The notes beneath the pieces are model-generated. The model did not search any database. It was given only the letters and a program-made list of their open reading frames with translations, and was not told where the DNA came from. 64,000 nt of DNA from Blastocatellia bacterium (GTDB lineage: Bacteria; Acidobacteriota; Blastocatellia; Chloracidobacteriales; Chloracidobacteriaceae), in assembly GCA_019695185.1 (NCBI GenBank), contig JAIBAN010000016.1, positions 1 to 64,000 of the forward strand, read 5' to 3'. A program made the translations under genes and the position numbers. Shown here piece after piece: positions 9,165 to 18,428 of this stretch. Within the stretch, counting starts at the first letter, position 1. Every line of letters begins with the position of its first letter.

Positions 9165-10154
9165 ATGGCGTTTTCAGAATCAAGGTTCCTGACTGAAATT
9201 GCCAATCACCCTGAGGACCGCGAACGCCGATTGCAGTATGCCGGGTGGTTGGAAGCAAACCGTGAACCACGTGCTGAACTCATTCGACTGGAGGAAGAGA
9301 TGCGCGGGCTTCCCATCTACGGCGACCGGTACTGGGAATTAAAACCCCGCCGCAATGCGTTGCGCTCCCAATGTCAACCGGACTGGCTGGCGCAGTTGAA
9401 ATACGGAACCGAGTATGAACCGGTGTTTCGGGAGGTGCCTCAAGGGTGGAAGGAACGGTGGCGGCTGCTCCGCGAATTTGTCGAACGGTGGCATGGGATT
9501 CCACTTGGCGATGTCGGGAGGTATCAGGAAAAAGTTCAGGAGACCGAATCCCAATTGCACCGCTCTCTTCCGCCAGCGGTCAAAGAGTGGATCGCTTTTT
9601 CCCATGAGTTGTTGGAAGCGGGTTGGTTTGGCGGAGTGCTACGTGACGACTACTGGGTTGAAGACTTGGTGGAGCACAACAATGTTTCGTTGCTGATTCA
9701 GTGTGAAGGGGATTTTTATTGGGCGGTCAAAAACGAATATCTCTCCGAGGACGATCCGCACGTCACCGGGTATCTGCTCGATGACGAGGGCGGGCTTGAT
9801 GATAGTTTTACAGAAAATGGAATCGAGGCTGCCTCAATCACCGACTTTGTCTTTTGCCATGTGAATGGTTGTAGTCATGGGCACGGCGGTGGTTTTCGAG
9901 TGGAGGTTCCCGCTTCCGAGGTGCAGGAAAAACTTGATGTGACGTTCGGTCGGAGTTCAGGCTTCGGAGATTTTCGCGTGTATGAAGCCCCAAATCTGTT
10001 CATCACTCTTCATCCATCCGAAGAGGAAGAGACTGAAGCGTCGCTCCATGTTGAAGTTTGGAAACCGGAGGCAGTCGATACCATCCCGAAATTTTTGTGG
10101 GATTACCTCAAGGGAGGTGGCATGTTTCACGGAGTTTTTGCAGACCATCTGTAA
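9165..10154 (+). CDS. TIGR02996 domain plus SMI1-like C-terminal domain protein (copy 2)
   Basis: 329 residues. The start is the ATG at 9165, with AGGAG at 9153-9157. Residues ~5-110 are nearly identical to copy 1 at 1977, including HPEDRERRLQYAGWLE and RAELIRLEEEMRGLPIYGDR. The C-terminal SMI1-like half (LPPAVKEWIAFSHELLEAGW ... DDYWVEDLVEHN ... FITLHPSEEE) differs at many positions. Copy 2 also has an acidic insert (EEEETEAS) absent from copy 1. Similarity to copy 1 extends about 18 bases past the stop codon (TAACTTCAAACTC), which marks the duplication edge. Confidence 0.8.
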   Translation: MAFSESRFLTEIANHPEDRERRLQYAGWLEANREPRAELIRLEEEMRGLPIYGDRYWELKPRRNALRSQCQPDWLAQLKYGTEYEPVFREVPQGWKERWRLLREFVERWHGIPLGDVGRYQEKVQETESQLHRSLPPAVKEWIAFSHELLEAGWFGGVLRDDYWVEDLVEHNNVSLLIQCEGDFYWAVKNEYLSEDDPHVTGYLLDDEGGLDDSFTENGIEAASITDFVFCHVNGCSHGHGGGFRVEVPASEVQEKLDVTFGRSSGFGDFRVYEAPNLFITLHPSEEEETEASLHVEVWKPEAVDTIPKFLWDYLKGGGMFHGVFADHL

Positions 10155-11624
10155 ATCGTAACTTCAAACTCCACGTCAGGCAGCCCCACCGAAGCCCGAC
10201 CATGCGCCAACCGGGTCGGGGGGCTGGCCCACGCAAGCGGGATCTCCTGCCGCTCCCGTCGTCCCCGAACGAATGCGACCGACCGGGCAGTTGATTGGTC
10301 GATACCGCATTAGCAGGTCCGGCCAGACCCAGCAACTGCCTCCGCCAGCCTCCGGGCGGCGAAGGCAACCGTTCGGCTCATCCCCTCCCAGAGTGATTCA
10401 TCAAGGCTGCGGCGACCCTCCAGGTTGCGAGCTTGAGGAAGCCCCAGTACCGTAACATTTTGCCCACCCCTCTCCAATATGCAAAAAAAGCCGTCAAGTT
10501 GTTGAATTCAGGGCAAAAAACGGAAAATTTTCGTGAAGGAATGTGAATTTTTCGTGAATTCGGCGTCAAAAAGAAAAAAACAGTACCAAAAAGGAAAAAT
10601 CCAGAAATGGAAATTCAGAAAAGGTGGTTGCAAGTTGGTGTACGGGGGCCTTGCTGATTCCAAAAACAAGGTTTGACATTCGTCCGATTTCAGCAAATCG
10701 GGACAGTACCAGGGGAATAGTTTGAAACAAATCACGGAAAAAAAGACGGCAAGATGTGTTCAACCCATGAATGTCCCGGTCGAATTCCGTCCAAAAAAGA
10801 TTGGCCCAGATGCCCGTTGTTTGAAAATCTAGCCAGTGAACAAACCAACTCTTTCAGAGAGAGCCTTGTGTGAACGGAAAAACAATCGGCAACATCCCGG
10901 AACCGGAGCAAGCCGAAATTCTGAAAGAGTTGCCCGGGGACGCTTTGGGTATCAGGTGGCGTTGCAGGTGTTGATGTTGTGTGTGTGGGTTTTTAGCCGA
11001 GCCTGATTGCCGAACTGAAACGTTCACCGATGCCCAATCGGGCTGGAAGCCTTGGGGGGCGAAAAAAGCGCCGGCCAGTTGTTCCAGGAAATCGAGATCA
11101 ATGACAATCTGCTGTCACGATGGAAAAGCCTGTTCAAGAATTGAGTCGGTGTGGTGTTTGAAAAATAACCGGCCGCAGCTCTTCAACAAAGCCAGAGCGA
11201 GGGAAAAAAATCGGGGAACCCCATGTCTTTCACTGCGGTTACAGGACACCAGCTCCACCTTGGTTTCCGGAGTTGAACGAAAATTTTACATCGAATGAAA
11301 TGCCCCATTGAAAGTGTGCCTGCTTTCTTACCAATCCGGCACGAAAGGATTCTTCAGTTTGACGAATGGCTGTCAGCTGAAGCGGTGAGGGTTGTGGTTG
11401 CTCGCGTCGAACACCATGGTTCGGGGAATTCAAGGAACAGATGATAAAGTGTAAATGAATAATCCAATGTGATTGTAAACCAGCCGTTTGGGAATGCACG
11501 GATTGACCCGGACACGGTGAATTGTCAAAAACAAGCGGCGGGTATCATGAAGGGGTCCTCACTTGTTTGTGAATTTGGATTTTCACGCCAAAGTTGCAAA
11601 CCGCATGGGGAAGGTTGAAACAGT
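10155..11624. other. 1.47 kb without a supported gene; decayed sequence
   Basis: The first ~300 bases are GC-rich and the stretch 10470-10800 is AT-rich with runs of A. Around 10870-11150 short pieces look coding, such as IPEPEQAEILKELPGD from a GTG at 10870. A frame near 11075-11145 reads EIEINDNLLSRWKSLFKN, faintly like the recognition helix of an IS3-type OrfA. None continues far enough to call a gene. This looks like an old insertion or decay zone between the second TIGR02996 gene and the gene at 11625. Confidence 0.4.
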
Positions 11625-12032
11625 ATGAGCAGTTCGATCTACGATGAGTTTGATTCGTGGGATGTTTCAAACATGATGTTCTGGAGGGTGATTGATTTCG
11701 CCTGCGAGGTGGGCAGCACTGTTGCCAAGAGCGAGGTCGAAGCACAATGGGTGCAGCGCCTTCGCAACCTTGAGGAAACGGTTGGAACCTACAGTCCAGA
11801 CCTGGAAATCGGCGAGCTTTTTGAAACCGCAGCCGAAATGGAGTTCTGGTGGCATGTGCTGAATGAGGTGGCAACCCAAATTTACCAACGACAACTGGGG
11901 AATCAAAAGGACCAGACCTGGCAGGTATCAACCATTTGGGCCGCCTTTGATCTGGGGCGTTTGCTTTATACCAATTTCAACCGCCTTCAATTTCAGCATG
12001 GCCAGAATGGTCAAACAGATACTTCAACCTGA
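11625..12032 (+). CDS. Hypothetical alpha-helical protein
   Basis: 135 residues, acidic and largely helical (FWRVIDFACEVGSTVAKSEV, WVQRLRNLEETVGTY, ELFETAAEMEFWWHVLNEVA, IYQRQLGNQ). The tail from about residue 100 on (QTWQVSTIWAAFDLGRLLYT) is followed by QFQHGQNGQTDTST. No known motif. The overlapping +2 frame up to 12129 has weaker composition. It sits in front of a DUF6000-like gene in the same direction, which suggests another immunity-type member, but this is not shown by sequence. Confidence 0.5.
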   Translation: MSSSIYDEFDSWDVSNMMFWRVIDFACEVGSTVAKSEVEAQWVQRLRNLEETVGTYSPDLEIGELFETAAEMEFWWHVLNEVATQIYQRQLGNQKDQTWQVSTIWAAFDLGRLLYTNFNRLQFQHGQNGQTDTST

Positions 12033-12203
12033 AGAGTTTGATGTCTGGCTTGTCGTCCAGATGGAAGTCTGGAAACCCGCAGCCACTGACAACCGTTCCG
12101 GAATTTTAGTGGGACTGCACCAGGAATAGTGAAATGTTTCACGGGGCGGTTTGGTACCTCGGTATTTTTTCAAGCAAACCGTTTCACTGGCAGCAAAGTG
12201 TAT

Positions 12204-12512
12204 ATGCACCGCAAATATCTGGAATCCGATCTCAGAGAGGTTTTTGTTATCCCGCTCTATATGAAAATCATGGGTGGAAGAAGTATCCCCCCTCTGGATT
12301 ACGAACGGTCGGAACAACTTGATGTCGTGACCAGGGTGGTGGCAAGTGTCAATCCGCACGTCATTGACCAACTCCTCGAAGGCGGCTGGCGGGAAGTCAT
12401 CACGGCAAGTTGGTTCATTGGCCTGCTCAAACTGGAATCGTACCAGGACGAGATTGGCTGCCGCCTGAAGCCCCGGAATTTGACGAAATCATCTATCGCA
12501 GCCAGGCCATGA
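12204..12512 (+). CDS. DUF6000-like protein, C-terminally truncated
   Basis: 102 residues from the ATG at 12204. An upstream GTG at 12129 is possible. The body matches the DUF6000 layout: [20 protein letters not shown], a [20 protein letters not shown] helix, and the typical [18 protein letters not shown]. Family members continue after this with an ...IG..L..S...YAG... segment. Here the frame leaves homology after [10 protein letters not shown] and ends at 12512, exactly where sigma-54-activator sequence begins in another frame. The gene therefore appears cut by recombination. DUF6000 has no proven role. Its occurrence among immunity genes fits this island. Confidence 0.55.
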   Translation: MHRKYLESDLREVFVIPLYMKIMGGRSIPPLDYERSEQLDVVTRVVASVNPHVIDQLLEGGWREVITASWFIGLLKLESYQDEIGCRLKPRNLTKSSIAARP

Positions 12513-13458
12513 CCGAGGTCATCACCAAAGCCCGGTATGTCGCCCCCGTTCGATTCCGGTCCTGATTTTGGGTGAATCCGGCACTGGCAAGGAACTGCTG
12601 GCACGGGCCATTCATCAAGCCAGTCCACGAAAAGACAAACCATTCATTCCCGTCAATTGTGGAGCCATCCCCGAAACCCTGGTCGAGTCGGAGTTATTCG
12701 GCTATGGAAAAGGAGCCTTCACCGGGGCGTCGAAGGAACGTAAAGGGTATTTTGAAGCAGCCCACGAAGGAACCATCTTTCTGGATGAAGTCGGAGAACT
12801 GCCGCTCCCAACCCAGGTCAAGCTGCTCCGGGTGCTCCAGGAGCGGAAAGTCTCCCGCGTTGGGTCCAACCAGGAAATCCCCGTCAATGTGCGGGACATT
12901 TCGGCCACCAATCGGAACCTGATTCAGGAAATTTCCGAGCAAAGATTCCGCGACGACCTGTTTTACCGGTTGGGAGTGGCAATTCTGAAAATCCCGCCCA
13001 TTCGTGAACGGCAGGGTGACCTGAGCCTGTTGATTGACAAACTCTGGGAAAAGGTCAATCAGGAAGCCGGCGAAAACGAACCCGGCTTCAAACTGAAGCA
13101 GCTTTCTCCCGCCGCGAAAAATCTCCTGCTGAATTACAGTTGGCCGGGAAATGTCAGGGAATTGATGAATGTATTGACCCGTGCGGCAGTGTGGTCGCCA
13201 GGGGAATCCATCCGCGAAAAAGACATCCAGGAAGCATTGATTCCCATGACTGCCGTGAACAAAACCAACCTTTTGAACCTGCCTCTTCAGGATGGTTTTT
13301 CTCTGCAAAAGGTGTTGGATGAAGTCACCCGTCATTATCTCACAAAGGCCATGGAACAGGCTCAAGGAAAGAAAACAGAGGCAGCCAAATTGCTGGGCCT
13401 GCAAAACTACCAGAAGCTGACCAACTGGATGAAAAAATTTGAATCAGAGGAGGGCTGA
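12464..13458 (+). pseudogene. Sigma-54-dependent activator, N-terminally deleted and frameshifted
   Basis: Recognisable sequence starts with [20 protein letters not shown] ... ITKARYVAP in one frame. It shifts by one base near 12550 and continues as [20 protein letters not shown] in the next. The AAA+ domain is otherwise complete: Walker A GESGTGKE, the sigma-54 contact loop GKGAFTGAS, Walker [12 protein letters not shown], arginine-finger region [12 protein letters not shown] and [10 protein letters not shown]-terminal HTH follows ([20 protein letters not shown]). This AKLLG..NYQ..TNW ending is like that of RtcR-type activators, whose sensory N-terminus is a CARF domain. Here no sensor domain is present. 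Without the leading part and with the shift, a working activator is unlikely. Confidence 0.75.
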
Positions 13459-13531
13459 GTCCGGAATTGCCTAATGGACAGTCACATCTGGCCGTACAGT
13501 TCCAATGCAATTATTTGGTGGGTTCGAACTC

Positions 13532-14188
13532 CTATACCGGGCAGTCGGTGATGAAACCACTCCGTTCTTCAATATTTCGGTGTTTCACGTTAAAAGACAT
13601 TTCCCCATCTTGTTCAACCCGAACCTCAAATGACATCGACACGACATGTGTAAATGAATATCCCCAACCCTGTTCCTCCTGCGGAGTCTGATTGACATAC
13701 ATTCGAACCGAGACCTCACGTTGCCAGGGAGGCGAGCCCTGCCCACTTCGGTAAGCAACCTGTCGCAGGACCATATCCCAGTTTGCCTGCACCAAAGCCG
13801 TAGCCGTTGGAGTTTCGTCATTGAGGAGCAGTGCCACTTGCCTTCCCAATCCTTCAGGCAGGTTCCGGTCCCAATTCTGGAGGCAGGCTGGAAATACCGG
13901 TTGGCTGGGGCTGATTTGCAGTGTGTCGCACTGGTGGAGGGCTGAAATGATACCTTGCACGAAATATGAAGCCAACCATTCGAGTGGCGGCGGACGGTCT
14001 TCATCCCACATTGACAAACCCCCTCCCAATATGACCCTGGCTGAACTGTTTGTATCCGCTGCGAGTGGTACTCGCCCAAAGGTGTAAATCTGTTTTTCCT
14101 TTGGACCTTTTACTTTTACAATCAGATTTGATTGTATTTGCCCAACGTCATTTCGCCAGGAATTCCCAACCTCCTTCAACTGCTTCAA
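13532..14188 (-). CDS. Hypothetical protein, 218 residues
   Basis: A leftward frame with natural composition, not recognised. It contains NLIVKVKGPKEKQIYTFGRV, a tryptophan-rich middle (PPPLEWLASYFVQGIISALH) and a beta-rich C-terminus (VSVRMYVNQTPQEEQGW, VVSMSFEVRVEQDGEMSFNV). No signal peptide or membrane segment. The gene ends 73 bases from the broken sigma-54 gene, facing it. It lies upstream of no obvious operon. Possible immunity-type protein by neighbourhood only. Confidence 0.5.
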   Translation of the reverse strand: MKQLKEVGNSWRNDVGQIQSNLIVKVKGPKEKQIYTFGRVPLAADTNSSARVILGGGLSMWDEDRPPPLEWLASYFVQGIISALHQCDTLQISPSQPVFPACLQNWDRNLPEGLGRQVALLLNDETPTATALVQANWDMVLRQVAYRSGQGSPPWQREVSVRMYVNQTPQEEQGWGYSFTHVVSMSFEVRVEQDGEMSFNVKHRNIEERSGFITDCPV

Positions 14189-14215
14189 TCAAAGGCGGCC
14201 AATCAACTCTGATGT

Positions 14216-14596
14216 TCAATACGAAATCAAAGCCGGTTTGATATTTCTGACTCCTCCGCACGGGTTTTCAACATCATCCTTATACCTGGGAATCACATGA
14301 AGATGCACATGAAAAATCGTCTGACCTGCTTCCGCTCCATCATTGATGCCAAAATTGTAGCCGTCCGGTTGATGGATGCCGTCGAGTTTTCGCGTAACGG
14401 TCAACACCAGTTGATAGAGTTCACCGGCTTCCTGTTCCGAAATGTTGCGAAACGATGCGATGTGCCGCCGGGTGATAATCAGAGTGTGACCCGGATTGAC
14501 GGGAAACGCATCCGCAATCACTACCCAGAGTTTCCCTTCCAGTATGATCCGATCCTGCAGGTCACAAAAAGGGCAGGTTTCATTTGAAGCGGCCAT
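14216..14596 (-). CDS. HIT family nucleotide hydrolase/transferase
   Basis: 126 residues, the usual length of a single HIT domain. It starts CPFCDLQDRIILEG (the CxxC of many HIT proteins), contains AFPVNPGHTLIITRRHIASF and ends with the catalytic triad FHVHLHVIPRY. Members hydrolyse nucleoside phosphoramidates, AMP-lysine or dinucleoside polyphosphates in the cytoplasm. Its ATG overlaps the end of the helicase gene by 17 bases (14580-14596), so the two are in one operon and probably translationally coupled. Confidence 0.93.
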   Translation of the reverse strand: MAASNETCPFCDLQDRIILEGKLWVVIADAFPVNPGHTLIITRRHIASFRNISEQEAGELYQLVLTVTRKLDGIHQPDGYNFGINDGAEAGQTIFHVHLHVIPRYKDDVENPCGGVRNIKPALISY

Positions 14597-16871
14597 AATA
14601 GGAATCCAATGCAGTGTGGGCCAACCGTTTCAAATCGGCTTTGTCAGATTCGGTCAGCGCGTTCCATAACGGTTCCCAGATTTTCAGAACCGTCACGTCT
14701 TTTAACCGGCGGACAAATTTGCGGCGTTCAAATTTCTCGAACGGCATGGCCAGCATGACGGTTTCGATTTCCGAATCCGACATTTCTGTCACCCGGTTCA
14801 AACGGCTGGTCGGAGCCTCAACCAGCAAACCGCTTTCAAGTCGCTGACGGTAGTAATTGCGGAAAAACACCACCAGTTCCCCGGTTTTGACCCGTCCCGC
14901 AGAATCAGCCAGGTTCAACAGGCCAAGCAAAAGCACGGGTTTGTAGGAAGTCCTCATATCCATGGCGCGGACAAATTCAAAAAACCGGGCTTTGACGGTT
15001 TCACCTGTCAGGCGAGGCAGGCCAAACTCTTTCCGGATTTCATCCACCCGGTTCTTATGAAAGTAATGATAGGGGCGGGTTCCCAACTCAATGGAGTGGT
15101 CAGGGATGATTTTTCCCGTTTCAATCCACCGGCGCACCGTGTTTTCCCCGACTCCCAGTTCAGCTTCCAGTTGGCTGGTCTGGAACATGTCCCTGACTTC
15201 CTCCTGCCAGCGGAAAATATCCACAGGTTCATATTTTTCCACCCATACATGCAGGGCCAGTTCAGCCAGGGGTTTTTTACCCAAACCCAGGTTTTGCCTT
15301 TCATCAGTGATCATTTGCGGTGGAGCTGCCACCAGCCCGCCGGGATAATAAAGCTCCTTTCGGAACAACCGGTGAGCACTGAGAGCCTGGGCGTACCGGG
15401 TTGTATTGTCTATGAAATCAAAAACCAGCAGGTGTTTTTTCCCCGGAGCGGTTCGGGTTCCCCGTCCAAGTTGCTGAACATAGACCACTTTGCTGAGGGT
15501 TGGACGTGCCATCAGCAGCACTTCCGTTTCCGGGGAGTCCCATCCTTCAGTCAAAATATCACAGGCGCACAGAACCTGAACCTTTCCGGTCCGATAGGAT
15601 TCCAGTATGTCCAATCGTTGGGATTGATTCATGCGACCGGAAACGTGAGCAGCTTTGATTCCCTTTCGCTCAAATTCGAGTGTCATCCGTTCGGCATGTT
15701 CAACATTGACACAAAAACAGACGGCGTGTTTTCCCAGGGTATGGGTTTGGTACGTTTCGGCAATCAAGGCGTCCCGGCTCGGGAGAAACAGGGATTGACC
15801 CAAATCTGTGCTGCGGTAATCAACCCCATTGAAACGGATGGCTGTCAAATCAACGTTGGTCTTGACCCGAACGCACCGGATTGGAACCAGCAATCCGCGA
15901 CTCACTGCCTCTTCAAGTTCAAGCCGGTGAGCGGTGGTTTGAAAAACCTCAAGGAGCGACCTTCCATCATATCGTTCAGGGGTCGCAGTCAGCCCCAGGA
16001 TAAAACGCGGTTTGAAATGCCGAATCACTTTCCGATAGGAATCAGCGGCAGCATGGTGAGCCTCATCAACAATGATGTATCCGAATTCCTGTGGGTCAAA
16101 CCTGGTGCAGGAATCGGCCAGGGATTGAATGGTGGAAAGCACAACCTGTGTGGCTGGTTTTTCTTTTGATTTTTGAAAGATGGTGCAGGCAGCCTCCGGC
16201 CACAATTCCTGAAAGCGGGTTTGGGTTTGTTTCAACAGGTCCGCCCGATGGGCCAGATACAGCGTTCGCAACCCTAGTTTGCGGGCATCAGAAAGGGCTG
16301 TATGGGTTTTGCCGGTTCCGGTGGCGTGAGTGAGGAGGGCAATGGTGTTGCCTGCGCTGCGTAATTCGTGCAGTTGGTGCAGGGCATCGGATTGGTGCTC
16401 ATGCAGGGAAAATGCCTGACCTTGTTGAAGCGGCAGAAATCCGTCAAGCGCCCCTTCGGTGACCTCCCGTTCCAGAAAAAGCCGGAGTTGTTCCAGAATG
16501 CGGTCGCGTTCAGCAGCCAGTTGGGCGTCGGTCCACCGGTACACTCTCCATCCTTGATACATCAGGCTGTTTTGCCGCAACAGCGAATCCCGAAATTCAT
16601 CGGCACTGACAAATTGACTTCCCGGGAGGTGCCAGGCTTCACCGTCGATTTCAAAAGCGTACTTTGCAAATGAGGAAAAAAGCGCAAAATCGATGTAACG
16701 GCCTTTCCCATAAATATCCTGAGCGGGATACTGTGGAATCAACAACTGGGCCCGCTCAAATCCAAGGGCCTCCTGAAAAATGTCGATGAAAAGGTCTTCA
16801 CTGGAGCTGCTGTGTGAAACCCTTTCGCTTTGTTGGAACGGGGCCAAAGACTCATTCATTTTTCCACTCAT
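14580..16871 (-). CDS. DEAD/DEAH helicase with N-terminal nuclease-like domain
   Basis: 763 residues. Residues ~25-140 resemble a restriction-type (PD-D/ExK, DUF559/VSR-like) fold, with RYIDFALFSS (D61) and FEIDGEAWHLPG (E76). A superfamily 2 helicase core follows: THATGTGKTH (183-189), VDEAHHA (DEAH 269-272), GLTATPER (293-300), and QQLGRGTRTAPGK (466-478). Residues ~562-592 form a MerR/excisionase-like HTH (SQLEAELGVGENTVRRWIET). The C-terminal ~170 residues resemble the tail found in DUF3427-type helicases. This arrangement is typical of restriction- or defence-associated helicases and should act on DNA in the cytoplasm. It is followed by the overlapping HIT gene. Confidence 0.85.
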   Translation of the reverse strand: MSGKMNESLAPFQQSERVSHSSSSEDLFIDIFQEALGFERAQLLIPQYPAQDIYGKGRYIDFALFSSFAKYAFEIDGEAWHLPGSQFVSADEFRDSLLRQNSLMYQGWRVYRWTDAQLAAERDRILEQLRLFLEREVTEGALDGFLPLQQGQAFSLHEHQSDALHQLHELRSAGNTIALLTHATGTGKTHTALSDARKLGLRTLYLAHRADLLKQTQTRFQELWPEAACTIFQKSKEKPATQVVLSTIQSLADSCTRFDPQEFGYIIVDEAHHAAADSYRKVIRHFKPRFILGLTATPERYDGRSLLEVFQTTAHRLELEEAVSRGLLVPIRCVRVKTNVDLTAIRFNGVDYRSTDLGQSLFLPSRDALIAETYQTHTLGKHAVCFCVNVEHAERMTLEFERKGIKAAHVSGRMNQSQRLDILESYRTGKVQVLCACDILTEGWDSPETEVLLMARPTLSKVVYVQQLGRGTRTAPGKKHLLVFDFIDNTTRYAQALSAHRLFRKELYYPGGLVAAPPQMITDERQNLGLGKKPLAELALHVWVEKYEPVDIFRWQEEVRDMFQTSQLEAELGVGENTVRRWIETGKIIPDHSIELGTRPYHYFHKNRVDEIRKEFGLPRLTGETVKARFFEFVRAMDMRTSYKPVLLLGLLNLADSAGRVKTGELVVFFRNYYRQRLESGLLVEAPTSRLNRVTEMSDSEIETVMLAMPFEKFERRKFVRRLKDVTVLKIWEPLWNALTESDKADLKRLAHTALDSYYGRFK

Positions 16872-17097
16872 TCAGAAATTGGGACTGATGTCCCATCAGG
16901 ACTCCACCTGTGAATATGGAATGCCAAGGCAATTTCCGGTGATCATTGTGGAGGTGCTTTAATGAAGGACTTGAACACTAGCCCAGACCGCCTTTCAAAG
17001 ACCAGCCATGACTTGATTTGACATTGGTTTTTTACGTTCCACAACGCGGTTTTTTCCAAATCACCACAGAAACTTGGGAAAGGAGGAAGGGAGCAAT

Positions 17098-18390
17098 ATG
17101 CCCAGGTACATTCAACCCGAGGAAGTTCAAAAAAACGAGTTTGGTGACCGGATGCGCAGAAAACCCACCCCAAGTGAGCAGGCGCTGTGGGCACTGCTGC
17201 ACCAATGGGGAATTGCAGAAAGATTCAACCGGCAAAAGTATATCGGCGGATTTATTGCCGACTTCTATTGTTCACTGGGGCGTTCGATTGTGATTGAGGT
17301 GGATGGTTCATCGCATAAAGGAAGAGAGGCGTATGACCAAAAGCGTGATGAGATTTTTCAACAAAAAAACATAAACACAGTTCGGGTGACAAATCATGAA
17401 GTCATCCATGCTCCGGAACTGGTCAAAACCCGGATTTTTGCCGCACTGGGAATTCCACTGCCGGATAACAGTTCCCCGGTCAGAGATTTCCAGGGCAGGA
17501 AATTCACCTTCAATCATTTCGGGGAGCGGGTCAGTTTTTCCTTCCGGTGCGGAACCAAGTCTTACCGCAACACAATAGCCACTCCGGGAGCGGACGGTTT
17601 TGACAAAAACACGTTTCTGGCCGATGTGGTGAAGCTCTTTGGAGTGGAAAAACTGACGAACCTGAGCCTTGTGATTGCCGAACCAACCCGGGCCTACAAA
17701 AAAAGCATGTTTGTCAATACCGTACCGGCTCAGGGCCCTTCCCGGCAGGTTTCAGGTTTTATTGTTACCCCAAATGAGGTGGTACTGGATTTTGTCCTGG
17801 ATGCCATTGCAGCTCGGGTTACCGATGAACAAGTGGTTGAGTTCATCACCCGCAATTGCGTTTTTGAGAAGGAGGGGGCTCCTGTTTCAGTTGCCCTTCA
17901 TTCCTCCCAAAGACCTCGATTCCAACCTGGAATTCCGGGTAAGTATGTTTCCCAGTTGGTGATTGCCCATCAGACTGCCGGAGGTGTCACCTCCTTTTCA
18001 ACCCTCTATGCCGACGTACGCCGAGTCGATTGTGGCAGGATGATAGAGGACTTTGAGGCTCTGGTCGTTGGCAAAGTGGTCAGCGTTTCCCGCAGGTTGT
18101 TGGTTCCCAGGGAGTTGGACGGCCCCAAACGCGAACCACGGACAGCCAGAATCATCCAGGCCAGTGGACAGGCTTTTATACAGAATTACAAAGTTAAAAT
18201 CTGGAAGCTGGAAGGGGTTGATGAACAGGCGTGGAGAAATCTATCAGGTTTGAAACGATCTTCCATTGAATCGGCCATTGAATGGTTTTTATTGAAATAT
18301 TTGAGGATGGGCGACCCGCCCGACGACACCGAGCGACCTGATAGGATCGTTGTCAGCCGTCTTTCAATTTTGTACTCCAACCGTTCCTGA
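17098..18390 (+). CDS. DUF559 nuclease fused to a large unknown C-terminal domain
   Basis: 430 residues. The ATG at 17098 follows AGGAGG at 17081-17086. The N-terminal ~120 residues are a DUF559 (VSR/restriction-like) domain: PTPSEQALWALLHQWGIAER, FIADFYCSLGRS and the catalytic-type IVIEVDGSSHKGREAYDQKR, then R...F...N.....V...EV. Stand-alone DUF559 proteins are ~120 residues, so the remaining ~310 residues are an unusual extension. That part contains VLDFVLDAIAARVTDEQVVE, RIIQASGQAFIQNYKVKIWK and a final SIESAIEWFLLKYLRMGDPP, none of which I recognise. The gene diverges from the nuclease-helicase operon at 16871. Confidence 0.8.
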   Translation: MPRYIQPEEVQKNEFGDRMRRKPTPSEQALWALLHQWGIAERFNRQKYIGGFIADFYCSLGRSIVIEVDGSSHKGREAYDQKRDEIFQQKNINTVRVTNHEVIHAPELVKTRIFAALGIPLPDNSSPVRDFQGRKFTFNHFGERVSFSFRCGTKSYRNTIATPGADGFDKNTFLADVVKLFGVEKLTNLSLVIAEPTRAYKKSMFVNTVPAQGPSRQVSGFIVTPNEVVLDFVLDAIAARVTDEQVVEFITRNCVFEKEGAPVSVALHSSQRPRFQPGIPGKYVSQLVIAHQTAGGVTSFSTLYADVRRVDCGRMIEDFEALVVGKVVSVSRRLLVPRELDGPKREPRTARIIQASGQAFIQNYKVKIWKLEGVDEQAWRNLSGLKRSSIESAIEWFLLKYLRMGDPPDDTERPDRIVVSRLSILYSNRS

Positions 18391-18428
18391 AGGGAAATGC
18401 GTTAGGGGCAGGGAGTAATGAACTCGGA

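Noticed and set aside
10508-10763. AT-rich leftward frames near 10.6 kb
   Set aside because: Low-complexity Phe/Leu-rich translations caused by A runs. No motif or start signal.
15057-16169. Long rightward frame (370 codons) inside the helicase gene
   Set aside because: Antisense to conserved helicase motifs. Its composition follows from the codon bias of the real gene.
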